A DNA stretch of 64,000 nt from Romboutsia_E sp900604535 (lineage in GTDB: Bacteria; Bacillota; Clostridia; Peptostreptococcales; Peptostreptococcaceae): the NCBI RefSeq assembly GCF_900604535.1, contig NZ_UWOT01000017.1, positions 1 to 64,000 on the forward strand, given 5' to 3'. The position numbers and the translations under genes were made by a program. Shown piece after piece: positions 19,060-28,350 of this stretch. How positions within the stretch are numbered: position 1 is the first letter of the stretch; every line of letters starts with the position of its first letter. Below the pieces are notes generated by a model, which was given only the letters and a program-made list of their open reading frames with translations, was not told where the DNA came from and did no database searches.

Positions 19060-19833
19060 ATGGGCAAAATAATTGCAGTATTTAATCAAAAAGGTGGAGT
19101 TGGGAAAACTACAACAAATGTAAACCTAAGCGCTAGTTTAGGTCAAATGGGTAAAAAAATATTGGTTTTAGACCTAGACCCACAAGGAAACACCACTAGT
19201 GGATATGGTATAGAGAAAAATGAAGTTGAAAATACCATATATGAAGTTATGTTAGAAGGCGTTAGTATAAAAGATTCTATTATAAAAACTGAATTTGAGA
19301 ATGTAGATATTGTTGCAGCAGCAACAGATCTTGCAGGCGCAGAAATTGAAATATCTGCTATGGATAATAGAGAATATATATTAAAAAAGGCCATTAAAGA
19401 AGTTGTAGATGAATATGAGTACATATTTATAGATTGTCCACCTTCATTAGGGATGCTTACTATAAATTGTTTAACAGCTGTGAATAGTGTTTTAATACCG
19501 ATACAGTGTGAGTACTATGCTTTAGAGGGTGTTAGTCAGCTTATGGAAACTATAAAATTAGTAAAATCGAGATTAAATCCTAACATAGATATTCAAGGTG
19601 TTGTTTTAAGTATGTTCGATGGAAGAGCTAACTTATCTATTCAAGTTGTTGAAGAGGTAAAAAAATATTTTAAAGGTAGTGTTTATACAACACTTATACC
19701 AAGGAATGTTAGATTAGCAGAAGCACCGAGTCATGGAATGCCAGTTATTTATTATGACAATAAGTGTAGAGGATCAATAGCATATTTAGAGCTAGCAGAA
19801 GAATTTATAGATTTAGAGGAGGATATTATATAA
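19060..19833 (+). CDS. parA: chromosome partitioning ATPase ParA/Soj
   Basis: 257 residues. The deviant Walker A is KGGVGKTT (11-18) with the signature lysine, and Walker B is YIFIDCPPSLGML. It works with ParB/Spo0J in origin segregation and regulates DnaA in relatives. It forms a two-gene unit with parB, one base apart. Confidence 0.96.
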   Translation: MGKIIAVFNQKGGVGKTTTNVNLSASLGQMGKKILVLDLDPQGNTTSGYGIEKNEVENTIYEVMLEGVSIKDSIIKTEFENVDIVAAATDLAGAEIEISAMDNREYILKKAIKEVVDEYEYIFIDCPPSLGMLTINCLTAVNSVLIPIQCEYYALEGVSQLMETIKLVKSRLNPNIDIQGVVLSMFDGRANLSIQVVEEVKKYFKGSVYTTLIPRNVRLAEAPSHGMPVIYYDNKCRGSIAYLELAEEFIDLEEDII

Positions 19834-19834
19834 T

Positions 19835-20707
19835 ATGGAGAAGAGAGTATCTAAAAGAAGCAACAGATTAGGGAAAGGACTTAGTGCATTGATACCAGAA
19901 GTACAGATGGATTTTGACAAAAAAGAAATAATAGAATTAGATATAGATAAAGTATATCCTAATGGTGATCAACCAAGAAAAGTATTTGATGAAGAAAAAA
20001 TAACAACATTATCAGAATCTATTAAATCTTATGGAGTTTTACAACCTATAGTTGTAAAACCTGATGAAAATGGTAAATATATGATAATAGCGGGAGAAAG
20101 AAGATATAGAGCTAGCAAGAAAGCACAAAAAGAATCAATTCCTGCAGTTGTAAAAGATTTACCATTAAGAGATATAATGGAGATAGCTCTTATTGAGAAC
20201 TTACAAAGAGAAGATTTAAATCCAGTAGAGGAAGCATTAGCATATAAAAGCTTAATTGATAATCATCATGTAACTCAAGAAGAGATATCTGAAGCAGTAG
20301 GCAAAAGTAGACCTCATATAACAAATACTATTAGACTTCTTAATTTAAAAGATGAAGTTTTATCAATGATAGAATATGGAGAAATAACAGCTGGACATGG
20401 AAAAGCTCTACTTAGAATAACAGATTTAGATAAGCAATTAGAAATTGCGAAAAAAATTGTAGAAGAAGAACTTTCTGTAAGAGCAACAGAAGGTCTAGCA
20501 AAGAAAATAAGTGAAGATAAAGAGGTTAAAATTCCTAGCAAAAAAGAAAAAGATATATTTATTGTAGATGTAGAAGAAAGATTAAGGAACATATTTGGAA
20601 CAAAGGTGAATATATCTAGAGGTAAGAAAAAAGGAAAGATAGAAATTGAATACTATAATGAAGATGAATTAAACAATATAGTATCTATGTTACTTGAAGA
20701 GGTATAA
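19835..20707 (+). CDS. parB: chromosome partitioning protein ParB/Spo0J
   Basis: 290 residues. The N-terminus SNRLGKGLSALIPE contains the short segment that stimulates ParA. The CTPase core has GDQPRKVFDE, the GERRYRASKKA box and ENLQREDLNPVEEALAY, and the helix-turn-helix is TQEEISEAVGKSRPHITNTI. ParB loads on parS sites and slides as a CTP clamp. A degenerate parS-like site lies at 15416-15431. Confidence 0.96.
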   Translation: MEKRVSKRSNRLGKGLSALIPEVQMDFDKKEIIELDIDKVYPNGDQPRKVFDEEKITTLSESIKSYGVLQPIVVKPDENGKYMIIAGERRYRASKKAQKESIPAVVKDLPLRDIMEIALIENLQREDLNPVEEALAYKSLIDNHHVTQEEISEAVGKSRPHITNTIRLLNLKDEVLSMIEYGEITAGHGKALLRITDLDKQLEIAKKIVEEELSVRATEGLAKKISEDKEVKIPSKKEKDIFIVDVEERLRNIFGTKVNISRGKKKGKIEIEYYNEDELNNIVSMLLEEV

Positions 20708-20730
20708 GCCTTTAAGAAAGGAAATAAAAT

Positions 20731-21873
20731 ATGATTTATTTAGATAATGCAGCAACTACATTTCCAAAGCCAGAATCAGTTTATAATGCAATTTCAGATT
20801 GTATGAAAAACTACTGTGCTAATCCAGGTAGAGCAGGTCATAAATTATCAATGAGGGCTGCAAGAGAAATATATGATGCAAGAGAAAATATAGCAAAATT
20901 ATTTAATATAGATAATCCCATGAATATTATATTTACTTCCAATGCTACAGATTCATTAAACTTAGCTATTAAAGGTAGTGTTAATGAAAATGACCATATA
21001 ATAACAACGAGTATGGAACACAACTCAGTGATAAGACCTATAAAAGCATTAGAGGCATATGGAGTAGAAAATACAGTTGTTAATTGTGACGAACATGGAT
21101 TTCTAAATGTAAAAGAATTAGAAAAAGCAATTAAGCCGAATACTAAATTAATAGTTACAACACATGCTTCAAATGTATGTGGAACATTGGTAGATATAAA
21201 GAAGGTCGGCGAGATTGCAAAGAAACATAATATTTTATACTTAGTAGATGCATCACAAACTGCTGGAGTTTATAATATTGATATAAAAGAGATGAATATA
21301 GATATGTTAGCAGCACCAGGTCACAAATGTTTGTTTGGACCTCAAGGTACAGGTATCTTATATATAAAAGAAGGATTAAATATAAATATACTAAAAGAGG
21401 GAGGAACAGGTAGTAAATCTGAGGATTTATTTCAGCCTAACTTAGTTCCAGACAAATATGAATCAGGGACACATAATACGCCTGGTATTGCAGGTTTGAA
21501 TGCAGGTGTTAAATTTATATTAGAAGAAGGTATAGATAAGATAAGAGAACATGAGGAAGACTTATGTCAGTATATGATGGATAGATTAAATGAAGTTCCC
21601 AATGTAATAATATATGGACCGAATAATGTAAAAGAAAAAGCTGCAGTAATAGCTTTAAATTTAGGGAATATGGACTCAGGAGAAGTGACATTTTTATTAG
21701 ATAGTCAATATGATATAGCAGTTAGATCTGGTATTCATTGTTCGCCATTAGCTCATATGACATTAGGAACATTAGAACAAGGTGTTGTTAGGTTTAGCTT
21801 AGGGTATTTTAATACAAAAGAAGAAATAGATAAAGTTATAAATGCATTAAAAGAAATTGTTAATAATAATTAA
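20731..21873 (+). CDS. class V aminotransferase, cysteine desulfurase-like (EF2568 type)
   Basis: 380 residues, PLP enzyme of the NifS/CsdB fold. The N-terminal MIYLDNAATTFPKPESVYNA, the PLP lysine in AAPGHKCLFGPQGTG and the cysteine loop SGIHCSPLAH are present. It lacks scaffold-type isc/suf neighbours. I recall that the EF2568 family is linked to selenium-dependent enzyme loci, and yedF and a DUF3343 gene lie 3 kb downstream. I infer a role in sulfur or selenium delivery. A strong terminator follows. Confidence 0.85.
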   Translation: MIYLDNAATTFPKPESVYNAISDCMKNYCANPGRAGHKLSMRAAREIYDARENIAKLFNIDNPMNIIFTSNATDSLNLAIKGSVNENDHIITTSMEHNSVIRPIKALEAYGVENTVVNCDEHGFLNVKELEKAIKPNTKLIVTTHASNVCGTLVDIKKVGEIAKKHNILYLVDASQTAGVYNIDIKEMNIDMLAAPGHKCLFGPQGTGILYIKEGLNINILKEGGTGSKSEDLFQPNLVPDKYESGTHNTPGIAGLNAGVKFILEEGIDKIREHEEDLCQYMMDRLNEVPNVIIYGPNNVKEKAAVIALNLGNMDSGEVTFLLDSQYDIAVRSGIHCSPLAHMTLGTLEQGVVRFSLGYFNTKEEIDKVINALKEIVNNN

Positions 21874-21879
21874 AAAAAA

Positions 21880-21923
21880 TAAGGGAATATCTTAAAATTT
21901 GAAGATATTACCTTATTTTTTTT
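21880..21923 (+). terminator. terminator after aminotransferase gene
   Basis: AATAAGG-AATATCTT / AAGATATT-CCTTATT hairpin, followed by a T-run. Confidence 0.85.
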
Positions 21924-22061
21924 AGAAAATATACATATTATGTGAAAATAATAAAAGTTAGGAAAATATTGTAAATTTAGATAGTGTTTTTAAGATAAAC
22001 ATAAGTTATAATTATATTATAAAATAAGAAAATGAGTTAAGTGGGTTAGGGGTGAGTAGAT

Positions 22062-23354
22062 ATGCATATTTTAAGTTTGGGCGAAAAAATAAAAAAGCTT
22101 AGAAAAGAAAAAAATATGACATTAAAGGAATTAGCAGGAGATAGGATTACTGCAGCTCAGATAAGTCATATAGAGAGAGATAAATCCCATACAAGCTACG
22201 AATTACTAGATTATTTAGCTAAAAGGTTAGAAGTTAGCACTGATTATTTGTTAGAAACAAAAGAAATGCAAGCAAAGAAAATAACTGACAACTTAATACT
22301 TCAAAGTGAAATATATATAAAAAGTGACGCACTAGAAATAGCAGAGGAGCATATTATACAGGCTTTACAAATTTGTAAAGAATATAATTTAACTGATAAT
22401 TATGGTAAATGTAACTTTTTATTAGCTAACATACATTTACAAAGGGAAGATTATGGAAATGCAATTGGAAGCTTTGAGAGAGCATTATTTTTCTTTATAA
22501 AAAATAATGATAAAAAAAATATATTTAAATGCTACTTATATATAGGGGAAGTTTACAATAAAGAAGAATTTTATAAAGGTGCTATAAGTCATTTTAACTT
22601 TGCAGAAGAAATACTAGATGATATAAATGAAGAAGATGTTAATTTATATAAAGAATTATATAGCAAGATGGCTAGTTGTTATATGAAATTAGACCAGCCA
22701 CAGAATTCGTTAAAATATATAGAGAAAATAAACGACTTAGAAAGAAATAATTCAGTAAAAGAAGAAGCTGAAATGATAGTCCTAAAAGCAAAAAGTTTGT
22801 TTAGTATGAGTAATTATGAAGAATCAAAAGAATATTTCAGAAGAGCATTGGAATTAATTGAAAAAGAAGAAGATAAAGATAAATTAGCAAAAATATATTT
22901 AACAATAAGTGATGTTTATTCTAATATAGGAGATAGTGAAAAAGTTTTAGAATACTCTCAAAAGGCTTATGATATAAAGAAAAATGACGAAGATCAGTAT
23001 ATGTTAGATGGATTATTTCATATGATACAGTCTTATATAGATGAAGGTGAGCATAGCTTAGCTAGAAAGTATTGTAAGTTAACTTTAGCTTCATCTATAA
23101 AAAATAAAAACAAAATGTGTGAGTACAAATCTTTAAAGTTCTATGCTGATATATATATAAAAGAAAAAGAAATAGATTTAGCGATAGAATATATAAGTAA
23201 ATGTATAGCAATAGTTTCTAATTTAGAAGAGCCAAAGCTACTTGCAAATTTATATATAGAGTTAGGTCAATTATATTCATATATTTCAAAAGAAAAAGAA
23301 TTAGAATACTATCAAAAAGGTGTATTTGTATATAAAAATTTAGAAATAATTTAA
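22062..23354 (+). CDS. XRE-family regulator with TPR repeats
   Basis: 430 residues. The N-terminal helix-turn-helix (LGEKIKKLRKEKNMTLKELA ... QISHIERDKSHTSYELL) is followed by about 350 residues of tetratricopeptide repeats (for example ISHFNFAEEILDDINEEDVN and YEESKEYFRRALELIEKEED). This is the layout of Rgg/PlcR-like and other peptide-responsive regulators, but also of general TPR regulators, and no signal-peptide gene is visible beside it. It is monocistronic between two terminators. Confidence 0.8.
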   Translation: MHILSLGEKIKKLRKEKNMTLKELAGDRITAAQISHIERDKSHTSYELLDYLAKRLEVSTDYLLETKEMQAKKITDNLILQSEIYIKSDALEIAEEHIIQALQICKEYNLTDNYGKCNFLLANIHLQREDYGNAIGSFERALFFFIKNNDKKNIFKCYLYIGEVYNKEEFYKGAISHFNFAEEILDDINEEDVNLYKELYSKMASCYMKLDQPQNSLKYIEKINDLERNNSVKEEAEMIVLKAKSLFSMSNYEESKEYFRRALELIEKEEDKDKLAKIYLTISDVYSNIGDSEKVLEYSQKAYDIKKNDEDQYMLDGLFHMIQSYIDEGEHSLARKYCKLTLASSIKNKNKMCEYKSLKFYADIYIKEKEIDLAIEYISKCIAIVSNLEEPKLLANLYIELGQLYSYISKEKELEYYQKGVFVYKNLEII

Positions 23355-23355
23355 A

Positions 23356-23384
23356 AGACTCTTTATGAAAGGAGTCTTTTTTTT
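23356..23384 (+). terminator. terminator after TPR regulator
   Basis: AAAGACTC / GAGTCTTT stem followed by eight T. Confidence 0.85.
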
Positions 23385-23423
23385 TATATAGAATTAAATA
23401 ATAGAGGTTAGGAGATGGTAGTT

Positions 23424-24444
23424 ATGAAGAAATTAACATTATTGATAGCAATAGTAGCACTAGTATTATTAATATTTATAAATCCTAGTAAAATAAGTAT
23501 TTTTAACTTTTCAGCCCAAGAAAGTTACTCTTTAAAGAGGTAAAATCTATAGATATAAACAAAGACGATAAATATAAGACTTATAATGGAACTTTATGCT
23601 TAGTTAGTAATAATAAACTTAAAATTATAGATAAAGATGGAAAAGAAGCATATAGCCAAGCTATAAGTTCTGAAGATATAAATTTATCTATTAATAACTA
23701 TATAGATATTTTAAATAAAAAGACTAATAAAGGATTTAGCCTAAATGAAAATGGAAAATTAATGTTTAGCACATCTGTTTCAGCAAATTCTATATTATAT
23801 AAAAGCATGAGTGATTATGTATTTGTTAATATATTAAATAGTGAAGATAAAGAGTTAATGAAGATTATAGATAGTGGAGGAGAAATAAATAATAGAGTAG
23901 AAATAGATGGGAAAGTAACTAATTTAATATCTATAGATAACGATATATTAGTATCCACATAGATATTTTAGATGATATTGAAAATAAGGTTATTTTAATA
24001 GATTCAAATGGAAATATAAAAAATGAAATAAGCTTTAATAATATAATATTAGATATTATATACAATGATGAAATTATATACATGATTTTTGAAAATAGTA
24101 TACAACTTTTAGACAAAACTTTAAGTCAAAAAGAACATATACCAATAGATGGAATATGTGAAATTGAAGAATATAATAATAGTAATTTATATATTAAAGA
24201 TTCTAAGAATAAATGGGGATACATAGAGGATGGAAAGTTTAAGGTAATAAAAACAAAAGGAGAAGATCTAAAATTAGAAGTTATAGATGATACATATGTA
24301 TTATATTCAAGTAATATTATTTATAATAGCAAGTTAGAAGAAATAAGTAAGTTTAATGATAACATAAAAGAAATAAAGTATTTGGGAGATGAATCTATTG
24401 CTGTTATATATGAAGATGAAATAAAGATATTTAAAATAAATTAA
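23424..24444 (+). pseudogene. membrane-anchored beta-propeller-like protein, two frameshifts
   Basis: An ATG at 23424 with AGGAG upstream begins a membrane anchor (KKLTLLIAIVALVLLIFINP), but the frame stops at about 23540 (SLKR-stop). A second frame continues with EVKSIDINKDDKYKTYNG to 23962 (ILVST-stop), and a third continues DILDDIENKVILIDSNGN to 24444. Joined, they make one protein of about 340 residues: a single N-terminal helix and repeated beta-strand blades (KVILIDSNGNI, KNKWGYIEDGKFKVI). It resembles extracytoplasmic propeller proteins such as DUF5711. Two shifts mean decay or sequence error. Confidence 0.75.
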
Positions 24445-24514
24445 ATATTAATGATATAGAAAATTTTTATGATAGAATTAATTTAAAATAAATTAGAAAG
24501 GAATGGTTTAGAAT

Positions 24515-25105
24515 ATGAAAGTAGAAGTTGATGCAAGGGGATTAAATTGCCCAATGCCTGTTATAAATACAAAAAAAGAATTAGATAAGATTGAATCAGG
24601 AATAGTTGTTACTACTGTAGATAATGCTATATCAAAAGAAAATATAATCAAATTAGCAAATTCATTAAACTGTGAAGCAAAAATTATTAAAGAAGAAAAA
24701 GATTTAATTTCTATAGAGATAAAAAAGGGAGAAAATGATATAATAGAAAAAAATGAAAATATTGCCTTAGAAGATAAGTGTATATTTATATCATCAGATA
24801 AAATGGGAGACGGTAATGAAGAACTAGGTAAAGTATTAATAAAGGGATTTATATATACTTTAACTGAGTCTAAGCCTTATCCAAAACATATAATATTTGT
24901 CAATGGTGGTGTTAAATTAACTACAGAGAATGAAGCTATTGTAGAGAATCTTAAAATATTAGAAGAATCTGGTGTAGAAATACTATCTTGTGGAACTTGC
25001 TTAGATTACTATGGTCTAAAAGAAAAGGTACAAGTAGGTTCTATAACCAATATGTACACTATTGTAGAAACAATGAATAAGTCATTACAGACTATATCAA
25101 TATAA
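24515..25105 (+). CDS. yedF: selenium metabolism protein YedF (TusA + DsrE-like)
   Basis: 196 residues, two domains. Residues 1-75 are a TusA/SirA fold with the motif DARGLNCPMPVINTKKEL, in which Cys12 is the sulfur or selenium carrier. Residues 85-196 are DsrE-like (KCIFISSDKMGDGNEELG; IIFVNGGVKLT; LSCGTCLDYYGL). This fusion is the YedF family associated with selenium-using anaerobes. A DUF3343 carrier protein follows, after a terminator. Confidence 0.88.
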   Translation: MKVEVDARGLNCPMPVINTKKELDKIESGIVVTTVDNAISKENIIKLANSLNCEAKIIKEEKDLISIEIKKGENDIIEKNENIALEDKCIFISSDKMGDGNEELGKVLIKGFIYTLTESKPYPKHIIFVNGGVKLTTENEAIVENLKILEESGVEILSCGTCLDYYGLKEKVQVGSITNMYTIVETMNKSLQTISI

Positions 25106-25127
25106 TGTTCACTTAAAGATAATTATT

Positions 25128-25161
25128 AAAAGGCTACATATAATAACATATGTAGCCTTTT
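25128..25161. terminator. bidirectional terminator after yedF
   Basis: Perfect 14-bp stem AAAAGGCTACATAT / ATATGTAGCCTTTT with a 6-base loop. Confidence 0.85.
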
Positions 25162-25202
25162 AATAATTAAAATGATTATATAGAAAAGAGGATTTAAAAA
25201 TT

Positions 25203-25466
25203 ATGAATGAAATGTATATAGTATCATTTAATTCAACTCATCATGCTATAAGAACGGAAAAAATATTTATAGAAAATGAGATAAAATGCACAACATTACC
25301 AACACCAAGAGAAATAACTGCTAGCTGTGGTATATCAATCAGATTTTTAGTTGAAGATCTAAATAAAGTAAAAGATGTTTTAAAAGTAAGTGAAGTAGAT
25401 TTCAAAGGAATATTCAAGATACAAAAATCATTGGATGGAAAAAAAGTTGTAGAAGAAATAGGCTAG
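25203..25466 (+). CDS. DUF3343 protein, putative Se/S carrier
   Basis: 87 residues. DUF3343 proteins are small ferredoxin-like folds often beside YedF and selenium-enzyme genes. Here the cysteines are Cys22 (IKCTTLPTPREI) and Cys33 (TASCGISIRF); the latter SCGISI motif is the family signature. Possible selenium or sulfur shuttle by context. It is followed 13 bases later by a DUF951 gene, likely in one message. Confidence 0.8.
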   Translation: MNEMYIVSFNSTHHAIRTEKIFIENEIKCTTLPTPREITASCGISIRFLVEDLNKVKDVLKVSEVDFKGIFKIQKSLDGKKVVEEIG

Positions 25467-25479
25467 GAGGGATAAATTT

Positions 25480-25665
25480 ATGCCGATGGATCTAAAAGTT
25501 GGGGATATAGTAGAACTAAAGAAACAACATGCTTGTGGATGTAAAGAGTTTGAAATAACAAGAGTAGGTATGGATATAAAAGTTAAATGTACTAAGTGTT
25601 CAAGACTAATAATGTTAGATAGAGCTACATTAGAAAAAAGAGTAAAAAAAATTATAAATAAATAA
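25480..25665 (+). CDS. DUF951 small zinc-binding protein
   Basis: 61 residues, conserved across Firmicutes between parB-type genes and rpsF. Candidate metal ligands are CGC (HACGCKEFEI) and CTKC (VKCTKCSRLIMLDR). The MDLKVGDIVELKKQH start resembles an SH3-like fold. Function is unknown. It ends at a strong terminator. Confidence 0.88.
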   Translation: MPMDLKVGDIVELKKQHACGCKEFEITRVGMDIKVKCTKCSRLIMLDRATLEKRVKKIINK

Positions 25666-25666
25666 T

Positions 25667-25696
25667 AAAAAAGGTGGTCAAAAGACCACCTTTTTT
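25667..25696. terminator. bidirectional terminator after DUF951 gene
   Basis: AAAAAAGGTGGTC / GACCACCTTTTTT, 13 bp, with an AAAA loop. Confidence 0.95.
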
Positions 25697-25827
25697 AGGG
25701 GAGATTGGGATGAAATATATTTAAGTTATGGGGGCTATATAGTAGTATTATTATCATTATAAGTCGAAAATATACGTATTAGAAATAAAAAAAATGTAAT
25801 AATAAATAAATAAGGACGAAAATCAAA

Positions 25828-25856
25828 TTGACAATATTATTATTTAATGATAAAAT
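25828..25856 (+). promoter_or_regulatory. rpsF-ssb-rpsR promoter
   Basis: TTGACA (25828-25833), 17-base spacer, TAAAAT (25851-25856), about 75 bases before rpsF. Confidence 0.75.
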
Positions 25857-25865
25857 AAGCAAGTA

Positions 25866-25924
25866 TGAGAATTTATTCTCATTTCTCTGCTCTGCGTAGC
25901 AGAGCCGTTAAGTCCAAAGGGAGG
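25866..25924 (+). promoter_or_regulatory. rpsF leader, possible S6:S18 autoregulatory structure
   Basis: The transcribed leader has a weak hairpin (GAGAA TTTA TTCTC) and a strong one (GCTCTGC GTA GCAGAGC) followed at once by CCGTTAAG and then the GGGAGGTG ribosome site. In many bacteria the S6-S18 complex binds a leader hairpin with a CCG element to repress rpsF. The placement and the CCG fit, but I did not match the full consensus. Confidence 0.45.
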
Positions 25925-25932
25925 TGAATTAC

Positions 25933-26211
25933 ATGAAAAATTACGAATTAATATACGTTGTTAAGCCAAATGCTGATGAAGAAGCAAGAGAAGCTGTAAT
26001 GAACAAAGTTAAAGAAGTGGTTGCTACTGCTGGTGAAGTAGTTAACGTTGACGTTTGGGGAACTAAGAAATTAGCTTATCCAATAGCTAAGTTCAACGAA
26101 GGTCACTACGTATTAGTTAACTTTAAGGCTGCTGTTGACGTTCCTAAAGAAGTAGACAGAAACTTAAAGATAAACGAAAACGTAATAAGACATATGATAG
26201 TTGTTGCTTAA
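25933..26211 (+). CDS. rpsF: 30S ribosomal protein S6
   Basis: 92 residues (MKNYELIYVVKPNADEE), the usual S6 length. A GTG at 25924 would add three residues but falls inside the ribosome site GGAGGTG, so the ATG at 25933 is chosen. S6 pairs with S18 on the small-subunit platform, and the operon rpsF-ssb-rpsR is the standard one. Confidence 0.97.
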   Translation: MKNYELIYVVKPNADEEAREAVMNKVKEVVATAGEVVNVDVWGTKKLAYPIAKFNEGHYVLVNFKAAVDVPKEVDRNLKINENVIRHMIVVA

Positions 26212-26249
26212 TAACTAAGAGTCTTATTATAAATTAGGATGGTGTTTTT

Positions 26250-26699
26250 ATGAACCATGTTGTATTAGTCGGTAGATTAACAAGGGATCCTGAACTTAGA
26301 TATATTCCAGGAACAGGAACACCAGTTGCTACATTTTCTGTTGCCATCGATAGAGATTATACTAAAAAAGATGGAACAAAAGAAACAGACTTTATACCTG
26401 TTGAGGTAATGGGAAAGCCTGCTGAATTTTGTGCAAACTATATTTCTAAGGGAAGATTAGTTGCTATACAAGGTTCAATAAGAATTGACCAATATAAATC
26501 TCAAACAGGAGAAAATAGAACTTTTACTAAGGTAAGTGCTCGTAATGTACAAGCCTTAGATAGCAATAGAAATAGAACGGATAGTCCATATCCAGATGCA
26601 TCTAGAGGTTCAGAACCGACATTTGAACCAAGCTTTGAACCACAAGGATTAGACCCACAAGGATTCCAAGCTATAGATGACGATGATATACCATTTTAG
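26250..26699 (+). CDS. ssb: single-stranded DNA-binding protein
   Basis: 149 residues. The OB fold is residues 1-105 (MNHVVLVGRLTRDPELRYIP; FIPVEVMGKPAEFCANYISKG), followed by a flexible linker and the acidic tip DDDDIPF, which binds replication and repair partners. It lies between rpsF and rpsR. Confidence 0.97.
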   Translation: MNHVVLVGRLTRDPELRYIPGTGTPVATFSVAIDRDYTKKDGTKETDFIPVEVMGKPAEFCANYISKGRLVAIQGSIRIDQYKSQTGENRTFTKVSARNVQALDSNRNRTDSPYPDASRGSEPTFEPSFEPQGLDPQGFQAIDDDDIPF

Positions 26700-26717
26700 A
26701 AAAGGAGGGGAACACAC

Positions 26718-26945
26718 ATGGTAAACAAGAAAAGACGTAAAAAGAAAAGAGTTTGTCAATTCTGTGCTTCTAAAGATGCTAGAATAGACTACAAAAACAC
26801 TCAAAGATTACAAAAATACGTAACTGAAAGAGGTAAAATATTACCAAGAAGAATCTCTGGAACTTGTGCTAAGCACCAAAGAGAATTAACAGTTGCTATA
26901 AAAAGAGCTAGAAACATAGCACTTTTACCATACACTTTAGACTAA
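26718..26945 (+). CDS. rpsR: 30S ribosomal protein S18
   Basis: 75 residues, basic, with the S18 core (YKNTQRLQKYVTERGKILPR). A CxxC pair at the start (VCQFCASKD) and a later Cys-x-x-His (TCAKH) suggest the zinc-binding form. Followed by a strong terminator. Confidence 0.97.
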   Translation: MVNKKRRKKKRVCQFCASKDARIDYKNTQRLQKYVTERGKILPRRISGTCAKHQRELTVAIKRARNIALLPYTLD

Positions 26946-26958
26946 GATTTAGTCTGAA

Positions 26959-26990
26959 ACAAAAAACGAGCCTTAGGGCTCGTTTTTTGT
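26959..26990. terminator. terminator after rpsR
   Basis: ACAAAAAACGAGCC / GGCTCGTTTTTTGT, a 14-bp stem with a short loop. It reads as a terminator on both strands. Confidence 0.95.
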
Positions 26991-27059
26991 TTATCCATTT
27001 TATCTGCTTATATATATTAAATTATGGTATAATGTTTATATATTAAGGAGGGGGAAATT

Positions 27060-27380
27060 TTGAGATTTGATAAAGGTTCTGAAGTTACAAAAAATGTAAA
27101 AATAATAGAATGGATGAAGAATGAATTATTAATGAGCTTAAGTGACTTATTTAATCTTTTATTCAAGGGAGTAAAACCTGTAGATGAATTATTACAAGAT
27201 ACTTTAGCAAATATTATAATGATTACATACCTTTTGGCGAAAAGACTTGGGATAAGTTTTAAAGATATAGATTATAAAATTAAAGAAAAGATAAAAATAG
27301 GAATAAAAGAAGAACATAGTATAGAAAGTTGGTATGGGGACTTATCTAACTTACAAAAACACATGGACAATAAGGAGTGA
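27060..27380 (+). CDS. MazG-like protein
   Basis: 106 residues, all-helical, matching the MazG-like family of clostridia (VKIIEWMKNELLMSLSDLFN; DELLQDTLANIIMITYLLAKRLG). A TTG start follows AGGAGGGGG. MazG relatives hydrolyse non-canonical nucleotides, but this short form lacks a visible full EExxE metal motif, so activity is uncertain. It starts the cluster leading to gdpP. Confidence 0.7.
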   Translation: MRFDKGSEVTKNVKIIEWMKNELLMSLSDLFNLLFKGVKPVDELLQDTLANIIMITYLLAKRLGISFKDIDYKIKEKIKIGIKEEHSIESWYGDLSNLQKHMDNKE

Positions 27381-27386
27381 TTCTAA

Positions 27387-28340
27387 TTGAATAAAAAGTT
27401 TGGCATATCACAAGCCACATTGATAGCCACATTAGGTATTATATTAGTTTTAGTATCAACATACGTTCCGATGCTGGGAATACTAGCCTTAACAATACCA
27501 GTGCCATTTGCAATAATAGGTACACTATGTGAAAATAAATATGCTTTTTTATCACTATTAGTTACTTTTTTTGTAGTTATGTTTTGTGTAGATCCTATAT
27601 ATTCTGTAAGTACATGCATAATGAGTGTAGTTCCAGGTTTAGTTATAGGTAAACTAGCTAAACAGACTATAAATAATGATGGTAATAAGTTTGAGCCAAT
27701 ATATGGTGGTACGATAATATATATAATTTGCACAATTACATTTTATTTCATAGCTAAAATAATATTTAAGGTAAATTTAATTGAGGAATTTAACCAAATA
27801 ATGTCTTCAACTTTCCAACAACAAATTAGTATTATGAATGAAATGAATGTAGAATTATATAAAAATCTAAATATAGAAGGTATATTATACATTATAAAAA
27901 ATATGATACCAACGATGTTATTTTTACAGGGACTAATAGCTTCATTTATAACATATTACTTAGAAGTATTTATGTTAAAGAGAACAAGAATTTTAAGTTT
28001 GCAAAAGCCTACATTTAGAGATTTTTATTTACCAGGGAATGCAGTAGGAACATCTTTATTATTATATTTATTAGTTCTATTACTAGGATTTATGAAAATA
28101 GGATTATATACAGAATCAATAATGTTTAACTTACAAATGGTATTTAATTTCATGTTTATTGTACAGGGAATTGCGGTAGCTATATACTACATAAAAAAAT
28201 GGATTAAGCAAGGAACTGGTAAAAATATACTAATATCAGGATTGGCATTAGGAATATTTGGTACAATGGGAATATCATTTTTAGGAATGTTAGACAGTGT
28301 AATTGATTTTAGAAAGGTGAGAAGCTATAAATCCAATTAG
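27387..28340 (+). CDS. DUF2232 polytopic membrane protein
   Basis: 317 residues with about eight hydrophobic segments, for example ATLIATLGIILVLVSTYVPM and TIIYIICTITFYFIAKIIF. This is the DUF2232 (YybS-like) family that precedes gdpP in Firmicutes. It starts with TTG after AAGGAGTG. A transport or energy-coupling S-component-like role has been suggested for the family. Substrate is unknown. Confidence 0.85.
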   Translation: MNKKFGISQATLIATLGIILVLVSTYVPMLGILALTIPVPFAIIGTLCENKYAFLSLLVTFFVVMFCVDPIYSVSTCIMSVVPGLVIGKLAKQTINNDGNKFEPIYGGTIIYIICTITFYFIAKIIFKVNLIEEFNQIMSSTFQQQISIMNEMNVELYKNLNIEGILYIIKNMIPTMLFLQGLIASFITYYLEVFMLKRTRILSLQKPTFRDFYLPGNAVGTSLLLYLLVLLLGFMKIGLYTESIMFNLQMVFNFMFIVQGIAVAIYYIKKWIKQGTGKNILISGLALGIFGTMGISFLGMLDSVIDFRKVRSYKSN

Positions 28341-28350
28341 GAGGGTAGAA

